A DNA stretch of 64,000 nucleotides from Piezodorus guildinii (Eukaryota > Arthropoda > Insecta > Hemiptera > Pentatomidae), in assembly GCA_023052935.1 (NCBI GenBank), contig CM041292.1, positions 174,344,900 through 174,408,899 on the forward strand, written 5' to 3'. Made by a program: the position numbers and the translations under genes. Shown here in pieces: positions 63,411-64,000 of the stretch. The first letter of the stretch is position 1, and every line of letters begins with the position of its first letter. The notes under the pieces were generated by a model that did not search any database, had not been told where the DNA came from, and saw only the letters and a program-made list of their open reading frames with translations.

Positions 63411-64000
63411 AGATTTTTTTTTTCTTTATGATTTCTTTGCCCTAGAGTGTCGCGGCATATAGGTCTTATGTTCTGAAATCATAGTCAGTATTTAGTATAA
63501 CTTCAATTAACCAAATTATGTAATATTGGGTTGGTAGTATTGTAATATTCAGTTTTTCCGTTTATTTTTATATCAGTATGATACACTTCTTATCTCATGA
63601 ATTAATCTCTAAGGTGGATTGTTTATCCTGTTGGAAATATGTCAACAACTATATATGTTAACCCTATAGTATTATGTTTGATATCGCACTGCAAATATGA
63701 AAAAAAAAATTGCATTCATCATAAGCATATTTTTTTGTATTAAAAAAAAAATAAGCGTGCTGAAAAAGCTCGAAGAACATTTTACAACGTTCTTGAGGAT
63801 GATGCCTTAACCTAACGCACCTATCGAAAATAGTTTGCCAAATTTCATTCAGGAAATATCAATAATGCTCAACGGTCTGATCGCCCATATAAAATTAAAA
63901 CGAGCAACTTTTAGGCCATTTTTGATTGAAATTCCTCCCAATGATTGCGAGAGATTGCTAGTGCCCTATCTGTGTCGCACACCAGCGCACGTGGGAAAAA
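63411..64000. other. Unassigned DNA to the window end
   Basis: No gene or repeat from the window was recognised. Confidence 0.45.

Overview
The window is eukaryotic, very AT-rich and dominated by transposable elements. Jockey-type and RTE-type LINEs, a pogo-type DNA transposon, tRNA-derived SINEs and one good nicotinic-acetylcholine-receptor exon point to an arthropod, most likely an insect. A hemipteran would fit the repeat types, but the sequence does not prove it. No complete cellular gene, rRNA, tRNA gene, operon or CRISPR array is visible.

Layout. 1-4608 is a nearly complete minus-strand Jockey-like LINE (element A; its 3' end lies outside the window). 4.7-12.3 kb holds old LINE tails, SINEs, one copy of a very abundant ~0.8 kb repeat (called family X here) and a 5'-truncated relative of A (element B, 10375-11707). 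12655-15642 is a ~3 kb foldback element with arms over 1 kb, inserted in another X copy. 16-30 kb is mostly unrecognised AT-rich DNA with SINEs, TA microsatellites, a decayed RT fragment, an inverted repeat around 28.5-29.3 kb and a CR1/L2-like LINE tail. 30.6-40.3 kb is a nested cluster: X copies carry a pogo-like element (32864-34487), an RTE LINE (34986-37676) and another repeat. 41-54 kb has further LINE, SINE, MITE and X fragments. The receptor exon (56556-56692) lies in an otherwise non-coding stretch. 58822-63394 is an intact full-length Jockey-like LINE (element C) with a target-site duplication of up to 16 bp.

How parts relate. A, B and C are one LINE lineage. A and C share the arrangement short upstream ORF, ORF1 (PRE_C2HC plus zinc knuckles), then ORF2 (endonuclease plus reverse transcriptase), with ORF1 and ORF2 meeting at TAA|ATG. 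At least four older copies in the window are recognised by a common ORF2 C-terminus. Because X is repeated so often, undisrupted copies act as empty sites. This fixes the exact ends of the foldback element, the pogo element, the RTE element and a SINE.

Strongest leads: the conserved 47-codon upstream ORF at the very 5' end of A and C; the foldback element with two tiers of tandem repeats (21 bp and 112 bp); the isolated receptor exon; a possible terminal coding exon at 32440-32600; and hammerhead-ribozyme-like cores at three loci. All coordinates come from reading by eye; repeat boundaries without a stated duplication are good to roughly 10-30 bases.
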